DNA from: Henriciella sp. AS95
Lineage (GTDB): Bacteria; Pseudomonadota; Alphaproteobacteria; Caulobacterales; Hyphomonadaceae
Assembly (NCBI RefSeq): GCF_038900055.1
Contig: NZ_JBBMQM010000001.1
Coordinates: 3,100,001-3,164,000, forward strand
Length of the DNA stretch: 64,000 nucleotides
Direction: 5' to 3'
The notes beneath the pieces were generated by a model that made no database searches, had not been told where the DNA came from, and saw only the letters and a list, made by a program, of their open reading frames with translations. The number at the start of each line of letters is the position of its first letter. The first letter of the stretch is position 1. Positions 34,410 through 43,116 of this stretch are shown one piece after another. The translations under genes and the position numbers were made by a program.

Positions 34410-35260
34410 GCGCCTGCCCCCTCTGCTGAGGCGATGAAGTCGGTCATGGCTGACCGGCGCGTCGCGGCAAAATCTTCGTCGTCGAAACGCGGCAGCGCCG
34501 TGAACCGGCCCCCCTTCAGCTTCTCAGCAATATCCCGCGAAGTATCGAAGAGCGGATCATTCTCGCCTGCAATGATCAGCCCGGGAACCTCGACAAGCGG
34601 CAGGCGCTCCGCCGCGTTCCAGCGAAACGCCGCGCGGTAATTCTTGTAATAGGTCTCATTCGCCTTCAGCACTTCCAGCACCCAGGCACGAATATCCTCC
34701 GCGCTGCCGAGACCGTTGTCGCGGCGGTTCGCGCGCGTTCGCTTGAACCAGGGAAAGAAGAGATACTGGTCACGGCAGAACTGGAAGATCTTTGCCAGAT
34801 AGGCCCCTTCCCGGTCGGCCGGGAACGGATGAGCATAATGCTCAAGCAGGTCCTCAAGCTCCTCCGGCGTCAGCACCATCACGCCGTCAAGAATGACGCT
34901 GCGGACCCGGTCGGGCGCCAGGATGGCGAGCTCGGCAGCGACTGTACCGCCCGTATGCGACCCATAGACGTCCACCGACTCCAGCTCCATCGCATCGAGA
35001 AATCCGAGCATGGCAGCAGCAAGATCGGTGATTTCAGGCGCTTCCAGCGGCAAGGCATCGCTATCGCCATTGCCCGGCGTATCAGGCGCAATGATGCGGC
35101 CCTCTCCGGCAAAACTGTCGATCATGGGAACCAGCTGACGCGAGCTGCCAGGCGAAGCGTGCAGGAAGAGAAGAGGACGCCCCTCACCGGAAGTGCGGTA
35201 GTGCATCTGGCCGTGCGCAACATCAACGAAGCCGCGCCGGATTGGCTCGGAATGTGTCAA
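34406..35260 (-). CDS. Alpha/beta-hydrolase-fold protein with His in the nucleophile position
   Basis: 284-residue alpha/beta-hydrolase fold: oxyanion strand LLFLHASPGSSRQL, APDTPGNGDSD, and the elbow YGSHTGGTVAAELA, where G-S-H-T-G places His102 at the usual Ser/Asp/Cys position. A distal Asp (AGENDPLFDTS) and a later acidic stretch remain, but no His where the catalytic base is expected can be picked out with certainty. Related to domain 1 of the fusion protein at 27330. TTG start at 35260, with AAGGGAG about 12 bases upstream. Coupled (ATGA) to the membrane protein and 28 bases after the VOC gene. The reaction is unknown. Confidence 0.82.
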   Translation of the reverse strand: MTHSEPIRRGFVDVAHGQMHYRTSGEGRPLLFLHASPGSSRQLVPMIDSFAGEGRIIAPDTPGNGDSDALPLEAPEITDLAAAMLGFLDAMELESVDVYGSHTGGTVAAELAILAPDRVRSVILDGVMVLTPEELEDLLEHYAHPFPADREGAYLAKIFQFCRDQYLFFPWFKRTRANRRDNGLGSAEDIRAWVLEVLKANETYYKNYRAAFRWNAAERLPLVEVPGLIIAGENDPLFDTSRDIAEKLKGGRFTALPRFDDEDFAATRRSAMTDFIASAEGAGA

Positions 35261-35287
35261 AGGAAAAGCTCCCTTCCAGGCTTATAT

Positions 35288-36175
35288 TCAGGCGGTCCGC
35301 TCGATAACTTCGAGCAGCGCACCATCAGGACATTTGAGAAGACCGACGCGCTTGCCGGCGTAGAGCGCTCCCTCGCGCACGACAGGCTCGCTCACCCAGT
35401 GACCGGCCAGCTTGTCGAAATTCGGAAACTCTATCGTGGTGATCGCGACGCCCGGCGGCAGTGTGCCATCATGGCGGTCCCGCGGCGTCACCTGCTCAGG
35501 GTACTGATCAAGCTCGAGGAAGACTTCGCCCTTCCACTTCGCCGTGACCAGTTCGACTTTCTGGCCCGCCGGCAGGTCGAAGGCCTGGGAGATCATTGTG
35601 TATTCGATGGCGACCGGGTCGATCATCTCGAAGCCGAAAACCTCGTCCACCCATGCGATTGTCCGCTTCAGATCACTGCAGGCGAGCACCATAATGAAGG
35701 GCCGGTCGACCAGGGATTGGGGAACCGGAAGGCCGTTCGCCGGCCCGTCCACCCGGATCTCCGTCAGGAACAGGACCTCATTATCGGGCCCGCGAACCTG
35801 CATCGGCTTCACCGTCGGAAAGCCATCCAGTGGTTTGGGCGGTCCAATAATTTCAAAGGGCGAGCGCTCCATGCGCGCATTCACCTCTTCCACATCCTGG
35901 ACGCAGATTTCCGTGGCGGCCCAGCCGAGCGTGCTGATTGGCACGTAGGAGGCCACAGGATCCCCTTGTACCAGGCGGATGAAGACCTGCTGACCGGATG
36001 CGGGCTGCATGATGACATATGGCCGACCCGCACTACCCGGCGTGCCCCAGCTATCCGCGAGATCGGAAGGGACTTCGCCGCGTTCGACGACACTGTAATC
36101 AAACCATGTCTCGTACCGGTCGGCTGTGGCCGATACGTCTTTCACCGTCAGTGTCGCGCATTTCAGCAAAGTCAT
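35288..36175 (-). CDS. VOC family protein, two domains
   Basis: 295 residues forming two VOC domains, about 3-130 and 150-290. The first begins LLKCATLTVKDVSATADRYE, the second PFIMVLACSDLKRTIAWVDE. The histidine/glutamate metal set is not obvious in domain 1, so one half may be structural. First gene of the operon with the His-elbow hydrolase, a membrane protein and an unknown protein. Operator E lies 46 bases upstream. Reaction unknown; ring-cleaving dioxygenase or isomerase activity is possible. Confidence 0.78.
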   Translation of the reverse strand: MTLLKCATLTVKDVSATADRYETWFDYSVVERGEVPSDLADSWGTPGSAGRPYVIMQPASGQQVFIRLVQGDPVASYVPISTLGWAATEICVQDVEEVNARMERSPFEIIGPPKPLDGFPTVKPMQVRGPDNEVLFLTEIRVDGPANGLPVPQSLVDRPFIMVLACSDLKRTIAWVDEVFGFEMIDPVAIEYTMISQAFDLPAGQKVELVTAKWKGEVFLELDQYPEQVTPRDRHDGTLPPGVAITTIEFPNFDKLAGHWVSEPVVREGALYAGKRVGLLKCPDGALLEVIERTA

Positions 36176-36220
36176 ATGTGCGTAAACCTTTTCTCGCTCG
36201 AAAATCTGCTACGCTCATTT

Positions 36221-36236
36221 GATATAGATATATAAC
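36221..36236. promoter_or_regulatory. Operator-like inverted repeat, site E
   Basis: GATATA-GATA-TATAAC, 46 bases upstream of the VOC start at 36175 and 22 bases beyond the stop of the leuD-like gene of the preceding operon. Confidence 0.58.
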
Positions 36237-36257
36237 TTATTTGCAAGTCGATCCTTT

Positions 36258-36875
36258 TCAGGAGGCCTGGAAATATAACCAGGGCCTCGACTGGCTGTGT
36301 TCTGACCGGAATTGTTTGATTTCATCCATCGACTTGCGGGTAAGCTCGATCAGGTCGAGCGCTTCCATCAGCATGGTGCGCGCCTCGGCCTCGAGGTCGA
36401 AAGGCAGTGTGTGATCACCAGCCCTGACTTCCATCGCCTCCAGATCGATCTCGAACGTTTCGCCTTGCCTTGCCAGCAGAGCCAGTGCTTCGACATCTGC
36501 GGAATCCAGTGCGATTGGGGCAATGCCGTTGCGGATACAATTGCTACGGAAGATCGGCGCGAATGAGGGGGCGATGATCGCCCGGAACCCGTACTCCGCC
36601 AGCGCCCAAACCGCATGCTCGCGGCTGGAGCCGCATCCGAAATTCTGTCCCGCGACGAGAATCTCTGCTCCCTCATACGCTTTCTGGTTCAGCACAAAGT
36701 CGGGATCGGGCTCACGGGACCGAATATTCTTGTACCGCCAACCGGCAAACAGGCCGTCGGCGAGCCCGGATTTCGACACCGAACGCATTTCCCGCGAAGG
36801 GATGATCGCATCCGTGTCGATATTCTCCCGCATCAAGGGCGCAGCCTTGGCGGTCAGTCGGATCAGCGGCTTCAT
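36258..36875 (-). CDS. Aconitase-family hydratase, small subunit (LeuD/DmdB type)
   Basis: 205-residue swivel-domain subunit with ENIDTDAIIPSREM near the N-terminus and the substrate loop [18 protein letters not shown], the canonical form. The C-terminus (FRSEHSQSRPWLYFQ) resembles those of the other two small subunits here. ATGA overlap with its large subunit. Operon: CoA-transferase, large subunit, small subunit. Substrate unknown; a substituted malate/maleate is the likely type. Confidence 0.88.
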   Translation of the reverse strand: MKPLIRLTAKAAPLMRENIDTDAIIPSREMRSVSKSGLADGLFAGWRYKNIRSREPDPDFVLNQKAYEGAEILVAGQNFGCGSSREHAVWALAEYGFRAIIAPSFAPIFRSNCIRNGIAPIALDSADVEALALLARQGETFEIDLEAMEVRAGDHTLPFDLEAEARTMLMEALDLIELTRKSMDEIKQFRSEHSQSRPWLYFQAS

Positions 36876-38308
36876 GCGGACGGCTCCAGTGCGGCAGGAC
36901 TTGAGATCCGGCCGACGATGGCCGAGGCGGCAACCGTCTCAGGCGAAGCAATATGCGTCCGGGTGTTTGGCCCCTGCCGGCTTTCAAAGTTACGGTTCGT
37001 AGAACTGATAACGCGCTCGTCCGGCCCGAAGCTCTCGCCACCCGCAAAGAAGCACATCGAACAGCCCGATTCGCGCCATTCGAACCCCGCTTCCCGAAAC
37101 ACCCGGTCCAGACCCTCGGCTTCGGCAGCCAGCTTCACCTGCGTCGATCCAGGCACACAGATGGCACGCACGCCCTCCGCCACCTTGCGTCCGTCCAGGA
37201 TACGCGCCGCGCGTCGAAGGTCGGACAGGCGGCTATTCGTACATGACCCGATGAAAGCGCCATCGATGGCCAGCCCACCCAGTTCGTCAGTCGACTCGAG
37301 CCCCATATAGGTGATCGCCCGGTCATAGGTCTCACGGCTGTCGCCCAGCCCCAACTTTTCATAAGTCGGCACACTCTCCCCGATTGCCAGGGCATGTTGA
37401 GGGCTGTTTCCCCACGTCACCATTGGGGCAAGCTTGCTGGCATCGACCACATGCTCAATGTCAAAGTCCGCCGCGTCATCGCTCTTCAGCGAGAGCCAGT
37501 ACTCGCTCGCCTGCTCCCACATTGCCCCCTCGGGCGCGAACGGGCGTCCACGCAGATAGTCGAGCGTCTTCTCGTCGGGAGCAATGATTGCCGTGACGGC
37601 GGAGAGCTCGGTCGCCATATTACAGAGCGTCATGCGAGCTTCCATGTCTAGCGCCCGCACGGCCTCGCCCGAGAATTCGACGATATGGCCCTTAGCGCCG
37701 CCGGAGCCGAGCTCGCGAATGATGTGGAGCGCGAGGTCTTTCGCCGTCACATAAGGCGGCAGGGCCCCGTCGACCCGGATGCGCATGTCCTTCGGCCGCT
37801 TCATTCGCAGGGTCGCCGTGGCGAGGACATGCTCGGCTTCAGTCGAGCCGATGCCCCAGGCGAGTGCGCCGAACGCGCCCTGCGTACACGTATGGCTGTC
37901 CGGGCAGACCAGCGTGGCGCCCGGCAGCACGATGCCCTGTTCAGGCGAAACGACGTGAACAATACCTTGGCGCGGATCATCAAGATCGAAAAGCGTGATC
38001 CCGTAATGGGCCGCTTCCTCACGGAAAATCTGGAGAAACGCCTTTCCCGTCGGCATCAGCGTGTCATCGGTACGTCCCGGAAAGGTGTCCACGATATGAT
38101 CCATCGTCGCAAACACATTGGACGGCGCAAGCACATCGCGGCCGCTTTCACGCAAGCTCCTGAGGGCCACGCCTCCCGTCCGCTCGTGCAGAAACAAACG
38201 GTCGATCGCAAGCAGCTCGGTCTCTTCATTTAATCGCGTCACGACATGCTCGTTCCAGATCTTGCTGGCGAGCGTGCCGGACGGCGGGGGAGGAAAGGAT
38301 CGGGTCAT
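36872..38308 (-). CDS. Aconitase-family hydratase, large subunit (LeuC/DmdA type)
   Basis: 478-residue 4Fe-4S hydro-lyase subunit with cluster cysteines Cys356 (GSCTNSRLSDL), Cys416 and Cys419 (SGCSMC). PGATLVCPDSHTCTQGAFGALAWGIG forms part of the active site. Second of the three large subunits in the window. It follows a CoA-transferase gene (51-base gap) in a minus-strand operon divergent from the cysteine-hydrolase/deacetylase/isocitrate-lyase-like operon, which fits a role hydrating an alkyl-maleate that the lyase then splits (inference). Confidence 0.88.
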   Translation of the reverse strand: MTRSFPPPPSGTLASKIWNEHVVTRLNEETELLAIDRLFLHERTGGVALRSLRESGRDVLAPSNVFATMDHIVDTFPGRTDDTLMPTGKAFLQIFREEAAHYGITLFDLDDPRQGIVHVVSPEQGIVLPGATLVCPDSHTCTQGAFGALAWGIGSTEAEHVLATATLRMKRPKDMRIRVDGALPPYVTAKDLALHIIRELGSGGAKGHIVEFSGEAVRALDMEARMTLCNMATELSAVTAIIAPDEKTLDYLRGRPFAPEGAMWEQASEYWLSLKSDDAADFDIEHVVDASKLAPMVTWGNSPQHALAIGESVPTYEKLGLGDSRETYDRAITYMGLESTDELGGLAIDGAFIGSCTNSRLSDLRRAARILDGRKVAEGVRAICVPGSTQVKLAAEAEGLDRVFREAGFEWRESGCSMCFFAGGESFGPDERVISSTNRNFESRQGPNTRTHIASPETVAASAIVGRISSPAALEPSA

Positions 38309-38359
38309 TTTTTCAGTTATTCGTATTCATCAGGCGATGCCTCGCGAATGCCGCGCTTC

Positions 38360-39586
38360 TCAGCCGGCAACGTCGCCTGGGCCGGCCTCCTGGACCACCT
38401 TTAAGCGGCCAAGTTCTTCTATACGGTCATCGCTCAGTCCCAGCTCCCTGAGCACGGACACAGTATGCGCCCCCGCATTGGGAAGGTCGAGCCTGACACC
38501 TGGAAGCTTGCCATTCATCTCAACCGGGAGTGCCGGCAGCCGAATACCGTTTCCGCCTGGCAGCGTCAGATCGACCAGCCCGCCGCCGGCATTGAGATGC
38601 TCGTCGTCGAAGAGATCCTCTGGCCGCGCGATCGGCGCGAATGCGACCCCCGCTTCCGCGAGCTTTTTCAGAAGGTCATCGCGCTCAAAGGAGGAAAATA
38701 GCGCCCGTATTTGCGGGATCAGTTCATCACGGGCAAGCACCCTGTCATTATTGGCCGCATAGGCAGGATTGGCTGCAAGCGCATCAAGGCCGAACGTCTT
38801 GGTGAAGGACTTCCACTGGGAATCGCTGACGACACCCACAAAGATCTGCTCATCCTCGGTCGCCGTTTCAAAGACGTCATAGATTGCCCAGGCCGAAGAC
38901 CGCTCCGGCATCGGTTTTGGGGCAACACCCGTAACCGCCATCTGCGCCATGTGTTGGCCGACAAGGAACGCCGTCGTCTCAAACAGGGAGGATCGGACTG
39001 TGCAGCCACCGCCGCCGCTGCGCTCACGCCGGAAAAGGGCTGCGAGAATTCCGATGACACCGAACATGCCGCCGGTCACGTCAATTACCGATGCCCCGGC
39101 CCTGAGGGGGCGCCCGGGCGGTCCGGTCATGTAGGCCAGCCCGCCCATCATTTGCGCAACCTCATCAAGAGCCGCGCGCGATTCGTACGGTCCCGAAAGA
39201 AACCCTTTGGCCGAGAAATAAATCAGGTCCGGATTACTCTTTTCAAAAGCGCTGGGCCCAAGCCCCAGTTTTTCGAGCGCGCCGGGACGGAAATTCTCAA
39301 GAAGGACATCAGCGCCATTCACCAGATCAGTTGCGATCTGCAGGCCATCCTCTGACTTCAGGTCCAGGGCAATACTGCGCTTGTTGCGGTTAAACATTGG
39401 GAAGTAGCCCGCGCCGGAGCCCAGCAGCCGGCGGGTCTGATCGCCGCCGATTGGCTCTACCTTTATTACTTCAGCCCCCAGGTCAGCCAGAATCACGCCT
39501 GTCGCAGGCCCCATGACCATGTGGCTGAATTCGATCACGCGAATGCCTGCGAGCGGAAGCTCACCAGAAACAGTATCAACACTCAT
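38360..39586 (-). CDS. Family III CoA-transferase (CaiB/BaiF)
   Basis: 408-residue class III CoA-transferase: IRVIEFSHMVMGPATGVILA, GAEVIKVEPIGGDQTR, and the catalytic Asp region GCTVRSSLFETTAFL, in which the usual Asp appears as Glu or is shifted (SSLFETTA where many read DVSLLDS). If that reading is right, the nucleophilic carboxylate is Glu, which is unusual. First gene of the CoA-transferase/leuCD-like operon; operator F lies 37 bases upstream, shared with the divergent plus-strand operon. Confidence 0.85.
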   Translation of the reverse strand: MSVDTVSGELPLAGIRVIEFSHMVMGPATGVILADLGAEVIKVEPIGGDQTRRLLGSGAGYFPMFNRNKRSIALDLKSEDGLQIATDLVNGADVLLENFRPGALEKLGLGPSAFEKSNPDLIYFSAKGFLSGPYESRAALDEVAQMMGGLAYMTGPPGRPLRAGASVIDVTGGMFGVIGILAALFRRERSGGGGCTVRSSLFETTAFLVGQHMAQMAVTGVAPKPMPERSSAWAIYDVFETATEDEQIFVGVVSDSQWKSFTKTFGLDALAANPAYAANNDRVLARDELIPQIRALFSSFERDDLLKKLAEAGVAFAPIARPEDLFDDEHLNAGGGLVDLTLPGGNGIRLPALPVEMNGKLPGVRLDLPNAGAHTVSVLRELGLSDDRIEELGRLKVVQEAGPGDVAG

Positions 39587-39622
39587 TCAGAAAAAATCTC
39601 TCTCGACTCCATTGGCCCAATT

Positions 39623-39638
39623 GTTATATTCAAATAAC
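39623..39638. promoter_or_regulatory. Operator-like inverted repeat, site F (divergent)
   Basis: GTTATA-TTCA-AATAAC; with flanks, TTGTTAT and ATAACAA form perfect 7-bp arms. It lies in the 77-base divergent region, 37 bases from the CoA-transferase start and 25 from the HMG-CoA-lyase-like start, and so could control both operons. Confidence 0.65.
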
Positions 39639-39663
39639 AAATGGATCAACCGGAAAACCCGAT

Positions 39664-40626
39664 ATGAATGTCTTGATTAGTGAGGTCGGCCCACGGGACG
39701 GCCTTCAGAATATATCTGCTATCATGCCTACAGAGGCCAAAAAAGCTTGGATTGATGCGGCTTTTTTGGCGGGCGTCAGCGAAATTGAAGTTGGAAGCTT
39801 CGTGCCCCCGCGCCTTCTTCCCCAACTGGCTGATACAGCTGAAATTGTTTCTTATGCAAGACGAATCAAAGGTTTGACCGTTGCGGCACTGGTTCCGAAC
39901 AGGATGGGAGCAGAGAACGCCATAAAAGCGGGCGCGCACAAAATTACCCTGCCGCTCTCCTGCAGCGAATCTCACAGCAAAGCCAATCTGCGGCGCACCC
40001 ATGCCGAGGTTCTGGAAGAGGCGCGCCAGATCGCCGCGCTTATATCCGACCTGCCAGAAAAAGAGCGCCCGCACTTTGAGGGCAGCCTTTCAACGGCCTT
40101 CGGCTGTACGCTGGAAGGCCATGTTCCCGAAGAAAAAGTGGTCGAACTTGGTATTGCATTGATGGAAGCTGGTTGCGACGAGGTCGGGCTCGCGGATACG
40201 ACTGGCTATGCCAATCCCGCTTCGGTTCGCCGCCTCATCGAAAAGGTCTGGGCAGCTGTCGGCGAAGACGCGCTGACCGGAATTCACCTGCACAATACGC
40301 GCGGGCTTGGCCTGGCAAATGCCTACGCTGCCTTCGAAACGGGCCTTCGGACGTTCGACAGCTCGCTCGGCGGTCTCGGCGGCTGTCCCTTCGCGCCCGG
40401 CGCCAGTGGCAATCTCGTCACTGAAGACCTGGTCTATATGTTTGAAGCGATGGGCGTATCTACAGGCATCGACCTGGAAAAGCTGTTTGGCGTTCGCACA
40501 CTTGTACAAGACGCCCTCAAGGACGACGACTTCTATGGCTTTACGCCGGAAGCCGGACTTCCCCTCAATTTCACCCCGGCTAAAGTTTCTGGGGTCACAT
40601 CACGAACGATTGGAGCGAATTCATGA
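39664..40626 (+). CDS. Hydroxymethylglutaryl-CoA lyase family protein
   Basis: 320-residue TIM-barrel lyase of the HMGL group: the catalytic Arg-Asp in EVGPRDGLQN, the metal-binding His pair in TGIHLHNTRGLGLAN, and the signature loop LGGCPFAPGASGN with the active-site Cys. Metal-dependent cleavage of a 3-hydroxy-3-alkylglutaryl-CoA-type substrate to acetyl-CoA (or a homologue) plus a keto acid is expected; here a pathway intermediate, not leucine breakdown, is likely because no other leucine genes are near. First gene of the plus-strand operon, ATGA overlap with the cysteine hydrolase. Operator F is 25 bases upstream. Confidence 0.9.
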   Translation: MNVLISEVGPRDGLQNISAIMPTEAKKAWIDAAFLAGVSEIEVGSFVPPRLLPQLADTAEIVSYARRIKGLTVAALVPNRMGAENAIKAGAHKITLPLSCSESHSKANLRRTHAEVLEEARQIAALISDLPEKERPHFEGSLSTAFGCTLEGHVPEEKVVELGIALMEAGCDEVGLADTTGYANPASVRRLIEKVWAAVGEDALTGIHLHNTRGLGLANAYAAFETGLRTFDSSLGGLGGCPFAPGASGNLVTEDLVYMFEAMGVSTGIDLEKLFGVRTLVQDALKDDDFYGFTPEAGLPLNFTPAKVSGVTSRTIGANS

Positions 40627-41303
40627 GCATCATCGGCACAAAAATGGTCTCGGACGGCCGCACGGCCAAGGAAATCTTCGAAGACGTCATCAGCAACCCC
40701 TCGCGAGCCAAATTCGGCTTTGGCGAGAAGCTCGCTATCGTCAATGTCGATATCCAGAACGCCTATACGCGGATCGACGAGTTCAAGACCGCTTATGAAT
40801 CCGATCCTCGCCAGATCGAACATGTGAACACGATTTCCAACCTGGCGCGCGCCAAGGGCATGCCGGTCATCTGGACGCATGTAGCCTTCGCGGATGACGC
40901 CTCCGACGCAGGCATCTGGGGAACACGTTCGGACACGCCGGACTCCCTGCAAAACATCAAATATGGCAGCCGCCGGCACGCATTCGATGATCGTTGCGAA
41001 ATCGACGAGAACGACATGATCTACACCAAGCGCATGCCGTCAGCCTTCTTCGAAACGCCGCTTCAAAGCCTGCTTGTCTGGCATAAGGTGGACACGCTGG
41101 TGATTACCGGCGGCAGCACGTCAGGATGCGTTCGCGCCACAGCCGTTGAGTCCCTGTCGCGCGGCTATCGCACGATCGTCCCGCTCGAAACCTGCGCCGA
41201 CAAGCATGAAAGCTACCACTATGCGAACCTGACCGACCTGGCGCTCAAATATGCCGATGTCGAACCCGTCCAGACGGTCGTCGACTGGCTGGAGGCGCAG
41301 TAA
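40623..41303 (+). CDS. Isochorismatase-like cysteine hydrolase (N-carbamoylsarcosine/maleamate amidase type)
   Basis: 226-residue cysteine hydrolase with the full triad: Asp43 in VNVDIQNAY, Lys136 in YTKRMPSAFF and Cys169 in GGSTSGCVRATAVESLSRGY. This last signature is that of N-carbamoylsarcosine amidohydrolase and of maleamate amidohydrolase (NicF), both of which release ammonia from a small acid amide. It overlaps the HMGL-like gene by ATGA and the first deacetylase gene by one base. In an operon with two allantoinase/imide-hydrolase-type proteins, removing the amide nitrogen of a ring-opened imide is a natural role (inference). Confidence 0.88.
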   Translation: MSIIGTKMVSDGRTAKEIFEDVISNPSRAKFGFGEKLAIVNVDIQNAYTRIDEFKTAYESDPRQIEHVNTISNLARAKGMPVIWTHVAFADDASDAGIWGTRSDTPDSLQNIKYGSRRHAFDDRCEIDENDMIYTKRMPSAFFETPLQSLLVWHKVDTLVITGGSTSGCVRATAVESLSRGYRTIVPLETCADKHESYHYANLTDLALKYADVEPVQTVVDWLEAQ

Positions 41304-42202
41304 TGGAAGCCAAGGCTGATCCGGGGCTCTATTCCTATACGCCCTACAGAAATCGTCCGAAGATCGAATGGCCCGACGGCAAGACCGTCGCCGTTTGGGT
41401 GTCACCCAATCTGGAATTTTACGAACTGGACCCGCCGGCCAATCCGATCCGGAAGAGCTGGAAAACCCCGCATCCGGACGTGGTCGGCTATTCGCACCGC
41501 GACTATGCCAACCGCGTGGGCCACTGGCGCATGGCCGAGGTGATGGAACGCCACGGGTTCAAGGGCTCTGTCTCACTGTCGGTAGCGCTCTGCCAGCACA
41601 TCCCGGAAGTCGTCGAGAATGCCAATCAGCTTGGATGGGAGTTCTTCAGCCACGGTATCTACAACACCCGCTATTCCTATGGCATGGACGAAGCTCAGGA
41701 ACGCGCCATCATCGAGGATTCAATCCGCACGGTGAAGGAAGCGACGGGACAGGACATCAAGGGTTGGCTTGCCCCTGCCCTCACGCATACGCCGCGCACG
41801 CTGGACCTGATTGCAGAGTACGGACTCACCTATACCTGCGACCTCTATCATGATGACCAGCCAATGCCGGTCTCGGTGAAATCCGGTCAGCTCATCTCCA
41901 TGCCCTACAGCCTGGAGGTCAACGACCATTATGGCTTCTTCATCTACAATATGAGCCCGCGCGAATACGCCGACACGCTGATCCGCCAGTATGAGCGGCT
42001 CGCCAAGGAAGGCGAAACGTCAGGCACGGTGATGTGCATCCCGCTGCACAGCTACCTTATCGCACAGGCGCATCGCATCGGTCCGTTCGAGGAGGTGCTT
42101 CGCCACATCGCCAATGACGGCCGGGCCTGGATTACCCGAAGCGGTGATATCGCCGAACATTATCTTGCCAATCATGCCGACCAGACTGGAGACGCCCGAT
42201 GA
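41303..42202 (+). CDS. Polysaccharide deacetylase (NodB-fold) family amidohydrolase
   Basis: 299-residue NodB-fold protein without signal peptide. The metal region is EFFSHGIYNTRYSYGMDEAQ, and GWLAPALTHTPRTLDLIAEY follows as in the PuuE/cyclic-imide-hydrolase branch. Start ATG shares one base with the TAA of the cysteine hydrolase; the stop overlaps the next deacetylase by ATGA. It and the following gene are paralogues (about one third of positions look similar by eye) and may form a hetero-oligomer or have separate substrates. Likely opens a cyclic imide or ureide. Confidence 0.85.
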   Translation: MEAKADPGLYSYTPYRNRPKIEWPDGKTVAVWVSPNLEFYELDPPANPIRKSWKTPHPDVVGYSHRDYANRVGHWRMAEVMERHGFKGSVSLSVALCQHIPEVVENANQLGWEFFSHGIYNTRYSYGMDEAQERAIIEDSIRTVKEATGQDIKGWLAPALTHTPRTLDLIAEYGLTYTCDLYHDDQPMPVSVKSGQLISMPYSLEVNDHYGFFIYNMSPREYADTLIRQYERLAKEGETSGTVMCIPLHSYLIAQAHRIGPFEEVLRHIANDGRAWITRSGDIAEHYLANHADQTGDAR

Positions 42203-43116
42203 GCCTCGATCCCTCCTATCTCGAATACCCCAAGCGCCAGCGTGGCATGGATCACGACCTGTATCCCTGGTCGAACATGTTCGAGCGGACACCCGTCACC
42301 TGGCCGGAAGGCAAAAAAGTGCTGACCTGGGTCGTGATTGATCTCGAATGGTTTCCAATCACGCCAAATGACAAGCCCTTCCGCGCCCCGGGCCACATGC
42401 AGACCGCCTATCCGGACTATCGCCATTACACCTCCCGTGACTATGGCAGCCGGATCGGCATCTATCGTTTGCTTGATGCTCTCAAAACTGTTGGCGCAAA
42501 AGCGTCAGTTGCAATGAATAGTGCAATTGCAGAGCGCTATCCTGAACTGGCAAAGACCATTGTCGCCGAGGGACATGAAATCATCGCCCACTCGACCGAC
42601 ATGAACGCGGCGGTGGCAACCGGCGTGGAGAAAGATGTCGAGAAGGCCTATATCGCGGACTCTCTGGCTGCCATCGAGAAGGTGACAGGCCAGCGCCCGC
42701 AAGGCTGGCTCTCGATTGCGCGCTCGCAATCCTTCAACACCCCTGCCCTGCTGGCTGAAGCAGGCCTCGCCTATATGTGCGACTGGGTGAATGACGAACT
42801 GCCCTACGCGATGAAGACGCCTGCCGGCGAAATCTACAACCTGCCACTCAATCACGAATTGTCGGATCGCCAGATCGTGAACGTCCAGCAGCACTCGGTG
42901 GATTCCTACGCCGAGCAGATCCAGGACGCCTGGACGTGGCTCAGCGGCGAGGCCGACCGCTTCGGTGGCAGAATGCTGCCGCTCAATATCACGCCATACA
43001 TTATGGGGCTGCCATACCGGATGGATGCTTTCGAGAGATTGCTCGGCTGGCTGTCCTCGCAGCCTGACAATGGCTTTGCGACGGGCTCCGAAATTCTTGC
43101 GGCCGCCAAGTCATGA
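42199..43116 (+). CDS. Polysaccharide deacetylase (NodB-fold) family amidohydrolase, paralogue
   Basis: 305-residue NodB-fold protein, paralogue of the preceding gene, sharing SRDYGSRIGIYRLLDALK and GQRPQGWLSIARSQSFNTP with corresponding segments there. The metal-ligand region reads GHEIIAHSTDMNAAVATGV, with His at the expected place but without the SHG triplet of its neighbour, so its activity may differ or be lost. ATGA overlaps on both sides bind it into the operon. Possible regulatory or second-substrate partner of the first deacetylase. Confidence 0.83.
   Translation: MSLDPSYLEYPKRQRGMDHDLYPWSNMFERTPVTWPEGKKVLTWVVIDLEWFPITPNDKPFRAPGHMQTAYPDYRHYTSRDYGSRIGIYRLLDALKTVGAKASVAMNSAIAERYPELAKTIVAEGHEIIAHSTDMNAAVATGVEKDVEKAYIADSLAAIEKVTGQRPQGWLSIARSQSFNTPALLAEAGLAYMCDWVNDELPYAMKTPAGEIYNLPLNHELSDRQIVNVQQHSVDSYAEQIQDAWTWLSGEADRFGGRMLPLNITPYIMGLPYRMDAFERLLGWLSSQPDNGFATGSEILAAAKS

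Noticed and set aside
34829..36235. 468-residue plus-strand open frame
   Set aside because: Antisense to the His-elbow hydrolase and VOC genes; no motif and no start signal.
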